A stretch of 64,000 bases of DNA, taken from contig NZ_JAYKKJ010000001.1 of NCBI RefSeq assembly GCF_035969385.1, positions 372,001-436,000 of the forward strand. The letters are read 5' to 3'. Origin of the DNA: SELP01 sp035969385. GTDB taxonomy: Bacteria; Pseudomonadota; Alphaproteobacteria; Rhodobacterales; Rhodobacteraceae. Below, one piece after another: positions 49,801-57,665 of this stretch. Position numbers and translations under genes: made by a program. Under the pieces are notes generated by a model that saw nothing but the letters and a program-made list of their open reading frames with translations, was not told where the DNA came from and did not search any database. How positions within the stretch are numbered: position 1 is the first letter of the stretch; each line of letters begins with the position of its first letter.

Positions 49801-50485
49801 GCCAAAGGGCGTCGATCTGGTCGATCCGGGCGGTGTCAAACCGGTCCTGCTCTTCCCAATAGCGCCCCGAGGCAACGAAATATCCCAGACGCTCCTCTGC
49901 GCGTAGGGCGGTATCAATGGCGGCCCTATTGATGTCCACAACGGGCTGGCGATGCAACTCTGCCATCGTCGCGCGCGGAAACACCAGCCGGCTTTGGTCC
50001 GTGCTAAGGTTGACGAGCGCGCAGCCCCGGGCCGCGCCCAGTGCAAGAAGACGGGCCGATTTTGCCTCGAGGTTGCGAAGGGTGGGGTCGGGACGCAGCG
50101 GATCGGCGGCTCCGGTTCCATAGAAATGAGTGGCGCCGGTCGTCGGATAGACCATGTCGCAGCCCATCATGGCGATGACGTCTGGCTGCAAAGTGTGAAG
50201 CGCCCAATAAGCGGCGGTAAAGGCCATCGTGCCGCCAGCATAGACAAACCCACCCAAGGCGTTCTGTGCCGGAACATAGTCTTTGTAGGTCACCCTGCGT
50301 TGGTCCGGTCCGAAGCTGGTCGGGCGCCTGTTTTCGGGAAAATCCTCTGGATGGATCAGATCGTCCCAATCTGGCCGAACCTGCCATGCGTTGTTGATCG
50401 CAACGATCCTGTCGAAAGCGGCTTTTGGCCAATTCCGCGCCGCGACGACATTCGGCCCACTGCCAAGGATTAGCACGACTGCCAT
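49766..50485 (-). CDS. Uncharacterised Rossmann-like protein of the surface-glycan cluster
   Basis: 239 residues. Not assigned to a known enzyme. It begins MAVVLILGSGPNVVAA, a nucleotide-binding-like beta-alpha turn, followed by IVAINNAWQVRPDWDDL and VIAMMGCDMVYPTTGATHFYG. Such GSGPS..NNAW..GCD patterns occur in proteins related to glycan-modifying transferases (DUF115-like), but this is only a resemblance. The ATG at 50485 starts at the glycine-rich strand. It lies 75 bp after the DUF3052 gene on the same strand. Confidence 0.6.
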   Translation of the reverse strand: MAVVLILGSGPNVVAARNWPKAAFDRIVAINNAWQVRPDWDDLIHPEDFPENRRPTSFGPDQRRVTYKDYVPAQNALGGFVYAGGTMAFTAAYWALHTLQPDVIAMMGCDMVYPTTGATHFYGTGAADPLRPDPTLRNLEAKSARLLALGAARGCALVNLSTDQSRLVFPRATMAELHRQPVVDINRAAIDTALRAEERLGYFVASGRYWEEQDRFDTARIDQIDALWLKAVPVLQTVP

Positions 50486-50559
50486 AGCGATTGCCCTCCG
50501 GATGCGATCAAAGGTTAGGTCACCTTGGCCGAAGGTCCAGCCTTGGCCAGATCCGCCCC

Positions 50560-50967
50560 CTATCGCGACCGCAATTCTTTCCGGATCACCAGTTTCAGCC
50601 CGGACCAAATATCGTCGACCGCGCAGACCTTCACATCGACCAGCCCCAGCGGCAGAGCAATGTCGCGGATCACGTCTTCGGTGATGTCGGTTGGCACTTT
50701 GGACGCCTTCTTGGGCCAGCTGGCCCAGATCATCCCGTCGGGGTCCATCCGGGACAGGGCGGCCTGCACGTTGGTTTCAAGGTTGGCCCGATCCCGCGCG
50801 AAGATGTGAACAAAGGCAATGCCCGGTCCAAGTCCGAGCCACTCGACCAAGGGTGCGCCGTCCAACAGGGTTTCGTGATACCCGTCCGGTGCCCCGATCA
50901 CGGTCGCCCGCATTCCGGCCTTCAGCCCCAGCTTTTTCCACAGTGGGGTGCCGGAATAACCGGCCAT
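50560..50967 (-). CDS. DUF3052 family protein
   Basis: 135 residues matching the DUF3052 pattern: GYSGTPLWKKLGLKAGMRA, VIGAPDGYHETLLDG, RMDPDGMIWASWPKKASK and the end DDIWSGLKLVIRK. The function is unknown. The ATG at 50967 overlaps the sulfotransferase stop by one base (TGATG), so the two are probably translated together. Confidence 0.8.
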   Translation of the reverse strand: MAGYSGTPLWKKLGLKAGMRATVIGAPDGYHETLLDGAPLVEWLGLGPGIAFVHIFARDRANLETNVQAALSRMDPDGMIWASWPKKASKVPTDITEDVIRDIALPLGLVDVKVCAVDDIWSGLKLVIRKELRSR

Positions 50968-51785
50968 CAATCGCCCAGCTTCGCGTGCACCTCGTCGAGG
51001 TCAATCTCGCCCACAGGCATCTTGTTCGACGGGTCTTCGAAATCATATTTGAAGAGCTGGAAGTCCTTCTTGTAGATTTCATAGACCAGATGCATCGACA
51101 GGTCGTCGAAGTAATCCTCGACCGGATGCGCACGCTTGGGGCCGTGGCCTTCGGATTCGTTGAAGCGCGGGATCTTTTTCAGGTCGACCTTCTTGGGGGT
51201 CTTCGTTGCCTTGAGAACCTTGCCCATGCCGTCGTTAAAATTCTCGGTCCAGAAGATCTGGTCGTAGCGGCCACCGTTGACGATGAAGGTCGAGATATGG
51301 CCGGACATGGCGGACCAATGGATATCCGGGTCCATCGGGCGGCGGAACCTGATGGTGTCACGGGCGAACAGCAGGAAGCGCCGGAAACTCTTGATCTGGT
51401 CAAACTCGAACCCGTCCTCGGGGCTGCCCACCTCGATCCCGTATTTCTGGATCAGGGTCGGCACAAGGTTGCCCCGGTATCGGCGGCCATTACGCTGAAT
51501 GCCGCAGATCTTGTCGAAGAAGGACGACAGAATCCGGGTATAAGGATTACGGACGCAGGTGAAGGACATCGACTTGTGTTTCTTCACGTTCGATTCAATC
51601 AGCGGCTGGCTGTCGGCCTGGGACCATTTGTGCAGCCCTGCCGTGGAATCGTGGATGTCCCCATCGAAGAACGTGCCGTGATCCGAGTAGAACATGATCT
51701 GTCCGATGGTCGAACAGGCACATTTCGGCACCACGCGATAGACCATGCTTTCGCTTTCCGTCATCCAAGTGCCGGGAAAACCCAT
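50967..51785 (-). CDS. Sulfotransferase family protein (carbohydrate type)
   Basis: 272 residues. The 5'-phosphosulfate-binding site of PAPS-dependent enzymes is VVPKCACSTIGQIMF, and the 3'-phosphate site CVRNPYTRILSSFFD. The KCACST variant and the arrangement are those of the HNK-1/chondroitin-type group (Sulfotransfer_2). It likely sulfates a surface glycan. The ATG at 51785 follows GGAGGTG by about 8 nt. It is divergent from the GT14-like gene. Confidence 0.82.
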   Translation of the reverse strand: MGFPGTWMTESESMVYRVVPKCACSTIGQIMFYSDHGTFFDGDIHDSTAGLHKWSQADSQPLIESNVKKHKSMSFTCVRNPYTRILSSFFDKICGIQRNGRRYRGNLVPTLIQKYGIEVGSPEDGFEFDQIKSFRRFLLFARDTIRFRRPMDPDIHWSAMSGHISTFIVNGGRYDQIFWTENFNDGMGKVLKATKTPKKVDLKKIPRFNESEGHGPKRAHPVEDYFDDLSMHLVYEIYKKDFQLFKYDFEDPSNKMPVGEIDLDEVHAKLGD

Positions 51786-51928
51786 ACTGCCACACCTCCG
51801 CAAACCCATCTTTTCTTGAAATGGAGTTATGCCGAAAAAGAATTTCCATTCAAAGCCTGTTTATTCAGGCGCTGTTCAGGCTATCAAGTGGAAACTATGC
51901 GCCCGTGAGTAACTAAACTGTTTCGCCT

Positions 51929-53506
51929 ATGGCAAAAATCGCCTTCATCCTGCTGTGTCACAAAGACCCTGATGCCATCGTGCAGCAGGCCCAACAGCTG
52001 ACGGCGGTCGGGGACTACATCTCGATCCATTTCGATGCGCGCGCCCCGAAGGAGGCGTTCGAGAAGATCCAGAAGGGTCTGGCCGGGAACAGCCATGTCA
52101 CTTTCGCCAAGAAGCGGATCAAATGCGGCTGGGGCGAATGGAGCCTTGTTCAGGCAACGCTCTACGCGGTTGAAGCCGCGGTCGAGGCGTTTCCGCGGGC
52201 AACCCATTTCTACATGGTCTCGGGCGATTGCATGGCGATCAAGTCATCGGTCTATGCCCATCGGTTCCTCGACCGGCACGATCTGGACTACATCGAAAGC
52301 TTCGATTTCTTTGAAAGCGACTGGATCAAGACCGGCATCAAGGAAGAGCGCCTGATCTATCGCCATTGGTTCAACGAACGCACACAGAAGCGCCGGTTCT
52401 ACTGGTCGTTCTGGGCGCAGCGGCGGCTGGGCCTGAAACGGGAGATCCCGCGCGATATTCAGGTCCAGATCGGCAGCCAGTGGTGGTGTCTGCGTCGCCG
52501 AACGGTGGAATGGATTCTGGATTTCACCCGCCAGCGGAAGGACGTGATGCGGTTCTTCCGGACCACCTGGATTCCGGATGAAACGTTCTTTCAGACCATC
52601 GTGCGTCACCTCGTCCCCGAGAAGGAGATCGTGACGAAAACGCTGACCTTCCTGATGTTCACCGACTACGGGATGCCGGTCACCTTCTACAACGACCACT
52701 ACGACCTGTTGCTGAGCCAAGACGCGCTGTTCGCCCGCAAGATCAGCCCGGAAGCGAAGGAACTGAAGAAACGGCTTGGCCGCCTCTACGCCTCTGGCCG
52801 CGAAGATTTCAAGATATCGAACGAAGGCCGGGGGTTGTTCAAGTTCCTGACCGGGCGGGGCCGGATCGGGCGCCGGTTCGCGCCGCGGTTCTGGGAAACG
52901 GAATCGAGCCTTGGGCGCGAGCGCGAGTTGATGATCATCGCCTGCAAGAAATGGCACGTGGCCAAGCGTTTGCTAGGGGCGATCCGGCACCATACCAACA
53001 TCCCGTCCATCGAATATCTGTTCAACGAAGAAGACACACCGCTGCCGGACCTCGGCGGCATTCAGCGGACATTGGAAAAGCGGACCCGCCACCGCCGTGC
53101 CCTGATGCGGATGCTATTCGATTATTATGACACGGATCGCCTGATCATTTGCCTCGATCCGGGAAACCTTGATCTTTTGCAGGACTTCTTTTCGGATCGG
53201 TCGCAGACCCGCTTGCTCGAGCTAGAATGCGATTTCTCGGATGATTATCTGATCGGCCATGCCAAGCGCGTGGGGCTTGCGGGGGATGAAACCTCGCCCG
53301 AATCCCTTGCCCAACTGCTGCCGACGATCCGCTATGACATCCTGTTCGAAAGCGACCGGATCAGGGATGCGGATTTCCCTGGGCACTCCATCATGCGGGA
53401 GCACTCCAGTGTCTCCGATAACGCACAGGTGCTGGAACGGTTCCTGTCGGTCGGGCATGATACGGCCAAGACACTGGCGGAAACGCCCTACCTCTTTGTG
53501 GACTGA
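51929..53506 (+). CDS. GT14-like beta-1,6-N-acetylglucosaminyltransferase with DUF5928-type C-terminal domain
   Basis: 525 residues. The N-terminal 270 residues resemble core-2/I-branching transferases: IAFILLCHKDPDAIVQQ, YISIHFDARAP, KKRIKCGWGEWSLVQATL, YMVSGDCMAIKS and IGSQWWCLRRRTVEWIL, with WIPDETFFQTIV as the acidic active-site region. The C-terminal 200 residues are a separate domain (RELMIIACKKWHVAKRL; HSIMREHSSVSDNAQVLERF) that may bind a nucleotide. No signal peptide, so it is cytoplasmic or peripheral. It is divergent from the sulfotransferase gene. Confidence 0.78.
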   Translation: MAKIAFILLCHKDPDAIVQQAQQLTAVGDYISIHFDARAPKEAFEKIQKGLAGNSHVTFAKKRIKCGWGEWSLVQATLYAVEAAVEAFPRATHFYMVSGDCMAIKSSVYAHRFLDRHDLDYIESFDFFESDWIKTGIKEERLIYRHWFNERTQKRRFYWSFWAQRRLGLKREIPRDIQVQIGSQWWCLRRRTVEWILDFTRQRKDVMRFFRTTWIPDETFFQTIVRHLVPEKEIVTKTLTFLMFTDYGMPVTFYNDHYDLLLSQDALFARKISPEAKELKKRLGRLYASGREDFKISNEGRGLFKFLTGRGRIGRRFAPRFWETESSLGRERELMIIACKKWHVAKRLLGAIRHHTNIPSIEYLFNEEDTPLPDLGGIQRTLEKRTRHRRALMRMLFDYYDTDRLIICLDPGNLDLLQDFFSDRSQTRLLELECDFSDDYLIGHAKRVGLAGDETSPESLAQLLPTIRYDILFESDRIRDADFPGHSIMREHSSVSDNAQVLERFLSVGHDTAKTLAETPYLFVD

Positions 53507-53514
53507 GGATGACT

Positions 53515-53877
53515 ATGACCTTCGACTACGACGACCAGAACATTTTCGCCAAGATCCTGCGCGGCGAGATCCCAAACAGCACCGTGTTCGAAAACGACCA
53601 TGCGCTGGCCTTCAATGATATCGCGCCGCAGGCGCCGGTGCATGTGCTGGTGATCCCGAAGGGGCCCTATGTGTCGATGGACCATTTCGCCCGCGACGCC
53701 AGCGCCGAGGAACAGGCCGGGTTCTTTGCCGCCGTGGCCGAGGTCTGCCGTATCACCGGTGTCGACGCCGGTTTCCGCGCCATCGCCAACACCCGCACCC
53801 ACGGGGTGCAGGACGTGCCGCATTTCCACCTGCACATCATCGGCGGGGCACAACTGGGCCGGATGCTGCCGCACTAG
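53515..53877 (+). CDS. HIT-family protein (HinT-like purine nucleoside phosphoramidase)
   Basis: 120 residues. The histidine triad is VPHFHLHIIGGAQLGRM, preceded by the usual NIFAKILRGEIPNS and AFNDIAPQAPVHVLVIPK. It hydrolyses AMP-linked amides such as adenosine phosphoramidate. The ATG at 53515 is preferred over 53509 because GAGG is spaced 6 nt before it. Confidence 0.94.
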   Translation: MTFDYDDQNIFAKILRGEIPNSTVFENDHALAFNDIAPQAPVHVLVIPKGPYVSMDHFARDASAEEQAGFFAAVAEVCRITGVDAGFRAIANTRTHGVQDVPHFHLHIIGGAQLGRMLPH

Positions 53878-54236
53878 GGAAGACCCGATGAGGCGACGGC
53901 CCGGGGCTAGGTGGAGGCTGCGTCGTTTCCGCGGTCTGTTGTGAGCCACAGTCGGTCTATTGGAGGCGCGGAATCAAGGCCGCAGGCCGCCGCGCATCGC
54001 CGGGCCGCCCCCCGGCACGGCGATTTGACGTATCATGTGCGTGGCAGACATAAAGTGCATTGCGGGGCCGTCGGATCGCCGCACCGCGGCCCAACGATGC
54101 GCCTCTGCCCTGTGGTCTCAAAGGATCTTTTCGTCCCGCAATGACGATCATCTGTTGATGGGCCGCACAACAGAATGTGTAGATCTTGGCGAATGAGTGG
54201 CACGAGGCGCAACCTGTCGGCAATAGTTGCTGCCCC
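53878..54236. other. Non-coding stretch between HIT gene and ABC ATPase gene
   Basis: 359 bp without a supported gene. A sigma-70-like promoter on the plus strand, TTGACG (54025-54030), spacer of 17-18 nt, CATAAA-type -10 near 54048-54054, faces toward a GC-rich imperfect hairpin at about 54062-54093 (GGGGCCGT...GCGGCCC). A short RNA is conceivable but unproven. No protein of recognisable type is encoded. Confidence 0.35.
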
Positions 54237-55175
54237 TTAGGCGGTTTCCCTTGAGGACGTCAGGGACAGGAACACGTCCTCCAGATGCGCCTCTTCTGTC
54301 TTTACATCGCGGATCGAGATGCCCGCGTCGCGCACGGCGGCAAGGATCGCTTCGGCCGGGGTCACTTGAGTTGCGTAGCTGAAGACCAGCGCCCCATCCT
54401 CGCGCCGCTCGCCGGTTACCCCATCGGGCAGGGGCGGCAGGGCGGCTGCGGTTTCGGGGTGGATCACCATGGTCTTGCGGTCCAGCCTCGCCAACAGGTT
54501 CGCCGTCGTGTCGCGGGTGATGACCTGCCCGTGGTTGATGATGGCGATCTCGTCGCACATCGCCTCGGCCTCTTCGAGGTAGTGGGTCGTCAGGATGATC
54601 GTCATCCCCTCGTCGTTCAGCCGCCGGACGTTCTGCCACAGCATGTTGCGCAATTCGATATCGACCCCGGCGGTGGGTTCGTCCAGCACGAGGATGCGCG
54701 GCGAATGGACCAGCGCCTTGCCCAGCAAGAGCCGCCGCCGCATTCCGCCCGACAGCGACCGGGCATAGGCATCTGCCTTGTCGGTCAGCCCGATCAGGTC
54801 AAGGATTTCGTCGGTCTTGCGCTGCGTTTTCGGCACCCCATACAGACCCGCCTGCACCTCAAGGCTGCCGCGCGGGCTAAAGAACGGATCTAGGTGTGGT
54901 TCCTGCGGCATGACCCCGATGGCGGCGCGGCTTTGGCGCGGGTTCACATCCTGATCGAAGCCCCAGATTGTCACCCGGCCCGCGTCCTTGACCACCAGCC
55001 CGGCAAGGATGTTGATCAGCGTCGATTTCCCGGCGCCGTTCGGCCCCAGAAGGCCAAAGATGGACCCGCGCGGGATCGACAGGTCGATCCCTTTCAGCGC
55101 CTCTTTCGCCGGGCTGCGGCCCGAGGCGCGATAGGTCTTCGTCAGCCCGGTGATTTCGATCGCGTTCTCGGTCAT
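54237..55175 (-). CDS. ABC transporter ATP-binding protein (orphan, DrrA/CcmA-like exporter type)
   Basis: 312 residues. Walker A LLGPNGAGKSTLINILAGL, Q-loop MPQEPHLDPFFSPRGSL, signature SLSGGMRRRLLLGKAL, Walker B ILVLDEPTAGVD and H-loop LTTHYLEEAEAM, with a C-terminal 80-residue extension common in multidrug or lipid exporters. No permease gene lies on either side: downstream is a 359-bp non-coding stretch and upstream a divergent zinc-finger gene, so its partner must be elsewhere. Confidence 0.88.
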   Translation of the reverse strand: MTENAIEITGLTKTYRASGRSPAKEALKGIDLSIPRGSIFGLLGPNGAGKSTLINILAGLVVKDAGRVTIWGFDQDVNPRQSRAAIGVMPQEPHLDPFFSPRGSLEVQAGLYGVPKTQRKTDEILDLIGLTDKADAYARSLSGGMRRRLLLGKALVHSPRILVLDEPTAGVDIELRNMLWQNVRRLNDEGMTIILTTHYLEEAEAMCDEIAIINHGQVITRDTTANLLARLDRKTMVIHPETAAALPPLPDGVTGERREDGALVFSYATQVTPAEAILAAVRDAGISIRDVKTEEAHLEDVFLSLTSSRETA

Positions 55176-55270
55176 TTCCGCCCCTTCACATCTTGCCCGT
55201 GCCGCCGCATTCAGTAGTATGCCCCCGATCTATTGCGGACCACCCTCCGCGGCAACCAGTGAGAGAGACC

Positions 55271-55453
55271 ATGACCATTCCCGCCCCGGAAACCAAGATC
55301 GTGGACAGCTGGCGCGTTGCCTGTGACGGGGGCGAAGGGGCGCTGGGCCATCCCCGCGTCTGGCTGAGCATCCCGCCCGCGCAGGGTTGGGTCGAATGTC
55401 CCTATTGCGATTGCCGCTATGTGCACGGGCAGCAGGCCGCGACGCAGGATTGA
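55271..55453 (+). CDS. Small zinc-finger (zf-CHCC) protein
   Basis: 60 residues with the C-H-C-C ligand set: VACDGGEGALGHPRVWL and VECPYCDCRYVHG. Resembles the zinc-finger of the mitochondrial complex I accessory subunit NDUFS6, known as small proteins in alphaproteobacteria, where a role in complex I assembly is suspected. ATG at 55271 follows GAGAGAGACC. Its stop overlaps the TTG start of the next gene. Confidence 0.85.
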   Translation: MTIPAPETKIVDSWRVACDGGEGALGHPRVWLSIPPAQGWVECPYCDCRYVHGQQAATQD

Positions 55454-56112
55454 TCCGCGTTTTCCGATTTTCGGGTCTATTAATTGCCGCTTGTATTGCG
55501 GCCTACCTCATCGCCGCTGCGGTCGGTGCTGTCCTTCCCACTGGCGACAGGGCTGCGAATGAACCCGCTAACCGTGAGGTCCTTCTGGTCGCCGGGCCGA
55601 TCCATTTCGACTTCCTTTTACCCCTTGATGACCCGCCGGTCGCGGCGTTTTCCTTTGCGGCCGAGGCGGGTGTGCCCATGAACGACCCCCGCGCCCGATG
55701 GCTGGTTGTCGGGTGGGGAAGTGCTGCGTTCTACACCACCGTCGGAAGCTATGCCGATGTTGCCCCCTCTGCCGTCTGGCGGGCCGTGACCGGGGATCAG
55801 GCGGTCATGCGGTTCGATGTGGTGGGCGAGGTGCCAAACGTTCCGGGTGTGCACCGTCTGTCCCTGTCCGAGCGTCAGTTCACCGCGCTGGTGCAGGCGA
55901 TCCGCGCCGATTTGGGCGCGGTGCCGGTGCGGCTTCCGCTGGATGGGTTCAACGGAACCGATGCCTTCTTTGCCGCCGAGGGTCATTTCGACATCTTCCG
56001 CACCTGCAATGTCTGGGTGGGGGAAAAGCTGCGCCAGGCGGGGGTGGCCTTTGGGCGCTGGACGCCGACGCCCTATGCCGTGCGCCTGTCGTTGTGGTGG
56101 CACGGCGGGTGA
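55450..56112 (+). CDS. DUF2459/TIGR02117-family exported protein
   Basis: 220 residues starting with TTG overlapping the zinc-finger stop (TTGA). One N-terminal helix (SGLLIAACIAAYLIAAAVGAV) then a periplasmic domain with VAGPIHFDFLLPL, WLVVGWGSAAFYTTVGSYAD, AEGHFDIFRTCNVWVGEKL. This matches the DUF2459 (urease-region-associated) family, whose His and Cys pattern recalls a papain-like fold; the function is unknown. No urease genes are nearby. Confidence 0.75.
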   Translation: MIRVFRFSGLLIAACIAAYLIAAAVGAVLPTGDRAANEPANREVLLVAGPIHFDFLLPLDDPPVAAFSFAAEAGVPMNDPRARWLVVGWGSAAFYTTVGSYADVAPSAVWRAVTGDQAVMRFDVVGEVPNVPGVHRLSLSERQFTALVQAIRADLGAVPVRLPLDGFNGTDAFFAAEGHFDIFRTCNVWVGEKLRQAGVAFGRWTPTPYAVRLSLWWHGG

Positions 56113-56180
56113 TCTGCCCCCGATCCCTTGCCGCGCAGTCACCGCTGTCCTAGGAAGGGACATCGGGCGAAAGGCGGGCC

Positions 56181-56966
56181 ATGCGAATTCTTCTGACAAA
56201 TGACGACGGGATCAATGCGCCCGGACTGGCGGTTCTGGAACAGATCGCCGCCGATCTTGCGGGACCAGAGGGCGAGGTCTGGACCGTCGCCCCGGCCTTT
56301 GAACAATCGGGGGTCGGGCATTGCATCAGCTACACCCATCCCTTCATGGTGGCCAAACTGGGCGACCGCCGCTTTGCCGCCGAAGGGTCGCCCGCCGATT
56401 GCGTCTTGGCCGCCCTTTACGATGTGATGGATGGCCAATGGCCCGACCTGGTCCTGTCCGGGGTTAACCGGGGCAATAACGCAGCCGAAAACGTGCTCTA
56501 TTCCGGGACCATCGGCGCGGCGCTTGAGGCCGCCTTGCAAGGCATCCCGGCAATCGCCTTGTCGCAGTTTTTCGGCCCGCGCAACGCCCGGCTGGACGAC
56601 CCGTTTGAAGCAGCGGCAGAACATGGGGCCGGTGTGATCCGAAAAATTCTGGCGGGGCCACCGATGGCCGAAGGCGACTACCGGCTGTTCTACAATGTCA
56701 ACTTCCCCCCGGTCCCGGCGGCGGAAGTTTTGGGCACCCGCGCCACCGTGCAGGGCTACCGCCGCAACACATCCTTTTCGGCCGAGGCGCATAATTCGCC
56801 CTCGGGTCGCAAGTTCCTGTGGATCAAGGGCGGCGAACAACATGTGCCGACCCTGCCGGGGTCGGACGCGGCGGCCAACCTTGAGGGCTACGTTTCGGTG
56901 ACGCCAATGCGGGCGGACCTGACCGCGCATGACCAGATGACCGCGCTGGAGGACGCCCTTCGGTGA
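56181..56966 (+). CDS. surE: 5'/3'-nucleotidase SurE
   Basis: 261 residues. The metal site is at the start, MRILLTNDDGINAPGLAVL; other conserved parts are VAPAFEQSGVGHCIS, VLSGVNRGNNAAENVLYSGT and NVNFPPVPA. It removes phosphate from nucleoside monophosphates. It overlaps pcm by 4 bp (GTGA); surE-pcm is a conserved pair. Confidence 0.96.
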   Translation: MRILLTNDDGINAPGLAVLEQIAADLAGPEGEVWTVAPAFEQSGVGHCISYTHPFMVAKLGDRRFAAEGSPADCVLAALYDVMDGQWPDLVLSGVNRGNNAAENVLYSGTIGAALEAALQGIPAIALSQFFGPRNARLDDPFEAAAEHGAGVIRKILAGPPMAEGDYRLFYNVNFPPVPAAEVLGTRATVQGYRRNTSFSAEAHNSPSGRKFLWIKGGEQHVPTLPGSDAAANLEGYVSVTPMRADLTAHDQMTALEDALR

Positions 56967-57601
56967 CCTTCGACGCCCAACAGAAGATGCAGTTCCTCTA
57001 TGCTCTGCGCTCCAAGGGGGTCACCGACCGCCGGGTGCTGACCGCGATGGAACGGATCGACCGGGCGCTCTTCGTCCGGGGCATTTTTGCCGACCGGGTG
57101 TATGAAGATATGCCGTTGCCCATTGGGGCGGGGCAAACGATTTCGCAGCCGTCTGTCGTTGGGTTGATGACGCAGGCCCTTCAGGTCGAAGACCGGCACA
57201 AGGTCTTGGAGGTCGGCACCGGCTCTGGCTATCAGGCCGCGATCCTTAGCCACCTTGCCCGCCGCGTCTATACTGTGGACCGCTACCGGCGGCTGGTGTC
57301 CGAGGCGAAGGCGATCTTCGAGGCGCTTGATTTGGGCAAGATCACGGCGATGGTGGCGGACGGCTGTTTTGGCCTGCCGGAACAGGCGCCGTTCGATCGC
57401 ATTCTCGTGACCGCCGCCGCCGAAGACCCGCCCGGCCCCCTATTGGCCCAGCTTCGGGTTGGGGGTATCATGGTTCTGCCGGTAGGCCAGTCGGATGCGG
57501 TGCAAAGCCTGATCCGGGTGACACGGACGGACGCGGGGTTCGATTACGAAGAACTGCGGCCGGTGCGATTTGTGCCTCTTGTCGAAGGACTTGGGGACTG
57601 A
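56963..57601 (+). CDS. pcm: Protein-L-isoaspartate O-methyltransferase
   Basis: 212 residues with GTG start. The SAM motif is LEVGTGSGYQAAILSHLA; the family-specific PLPIGAGQTISQPSVVGLM is present, as is APFDRILVTAAAEDPP. It repairs isoaspartyl residues in damaged proteins. The end reads RPVRFVPLVEGLG, typical of the family. It is translationally coupled to surE. Confidence 0.96.
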   Translation: MTFDAQQKMQFLYALRSKGVTDRRVLTAMERIDRALFVRGIFADRVYEDMPLPIGAGQTISQPSVVGLMTQALQVEDRHKVLEVGTGSGYQAAILSHLARRVYTVDRYRRLVSEAKAIFEALDLGKITAMVADGCFGLPEQAPFDRILVTAAAEDPPGPLLAQLRVGGIMVLPVGQSDAVQSLIRVTRTDAGFDYEELRPVRFVPLVEGLGD

Positions 57602-57665
57602 CAGGCAATTTAGGGGCAGGGGGATGGCCATAAATTTCCCGCCCAGACTGACGAGGATCGAGTAG

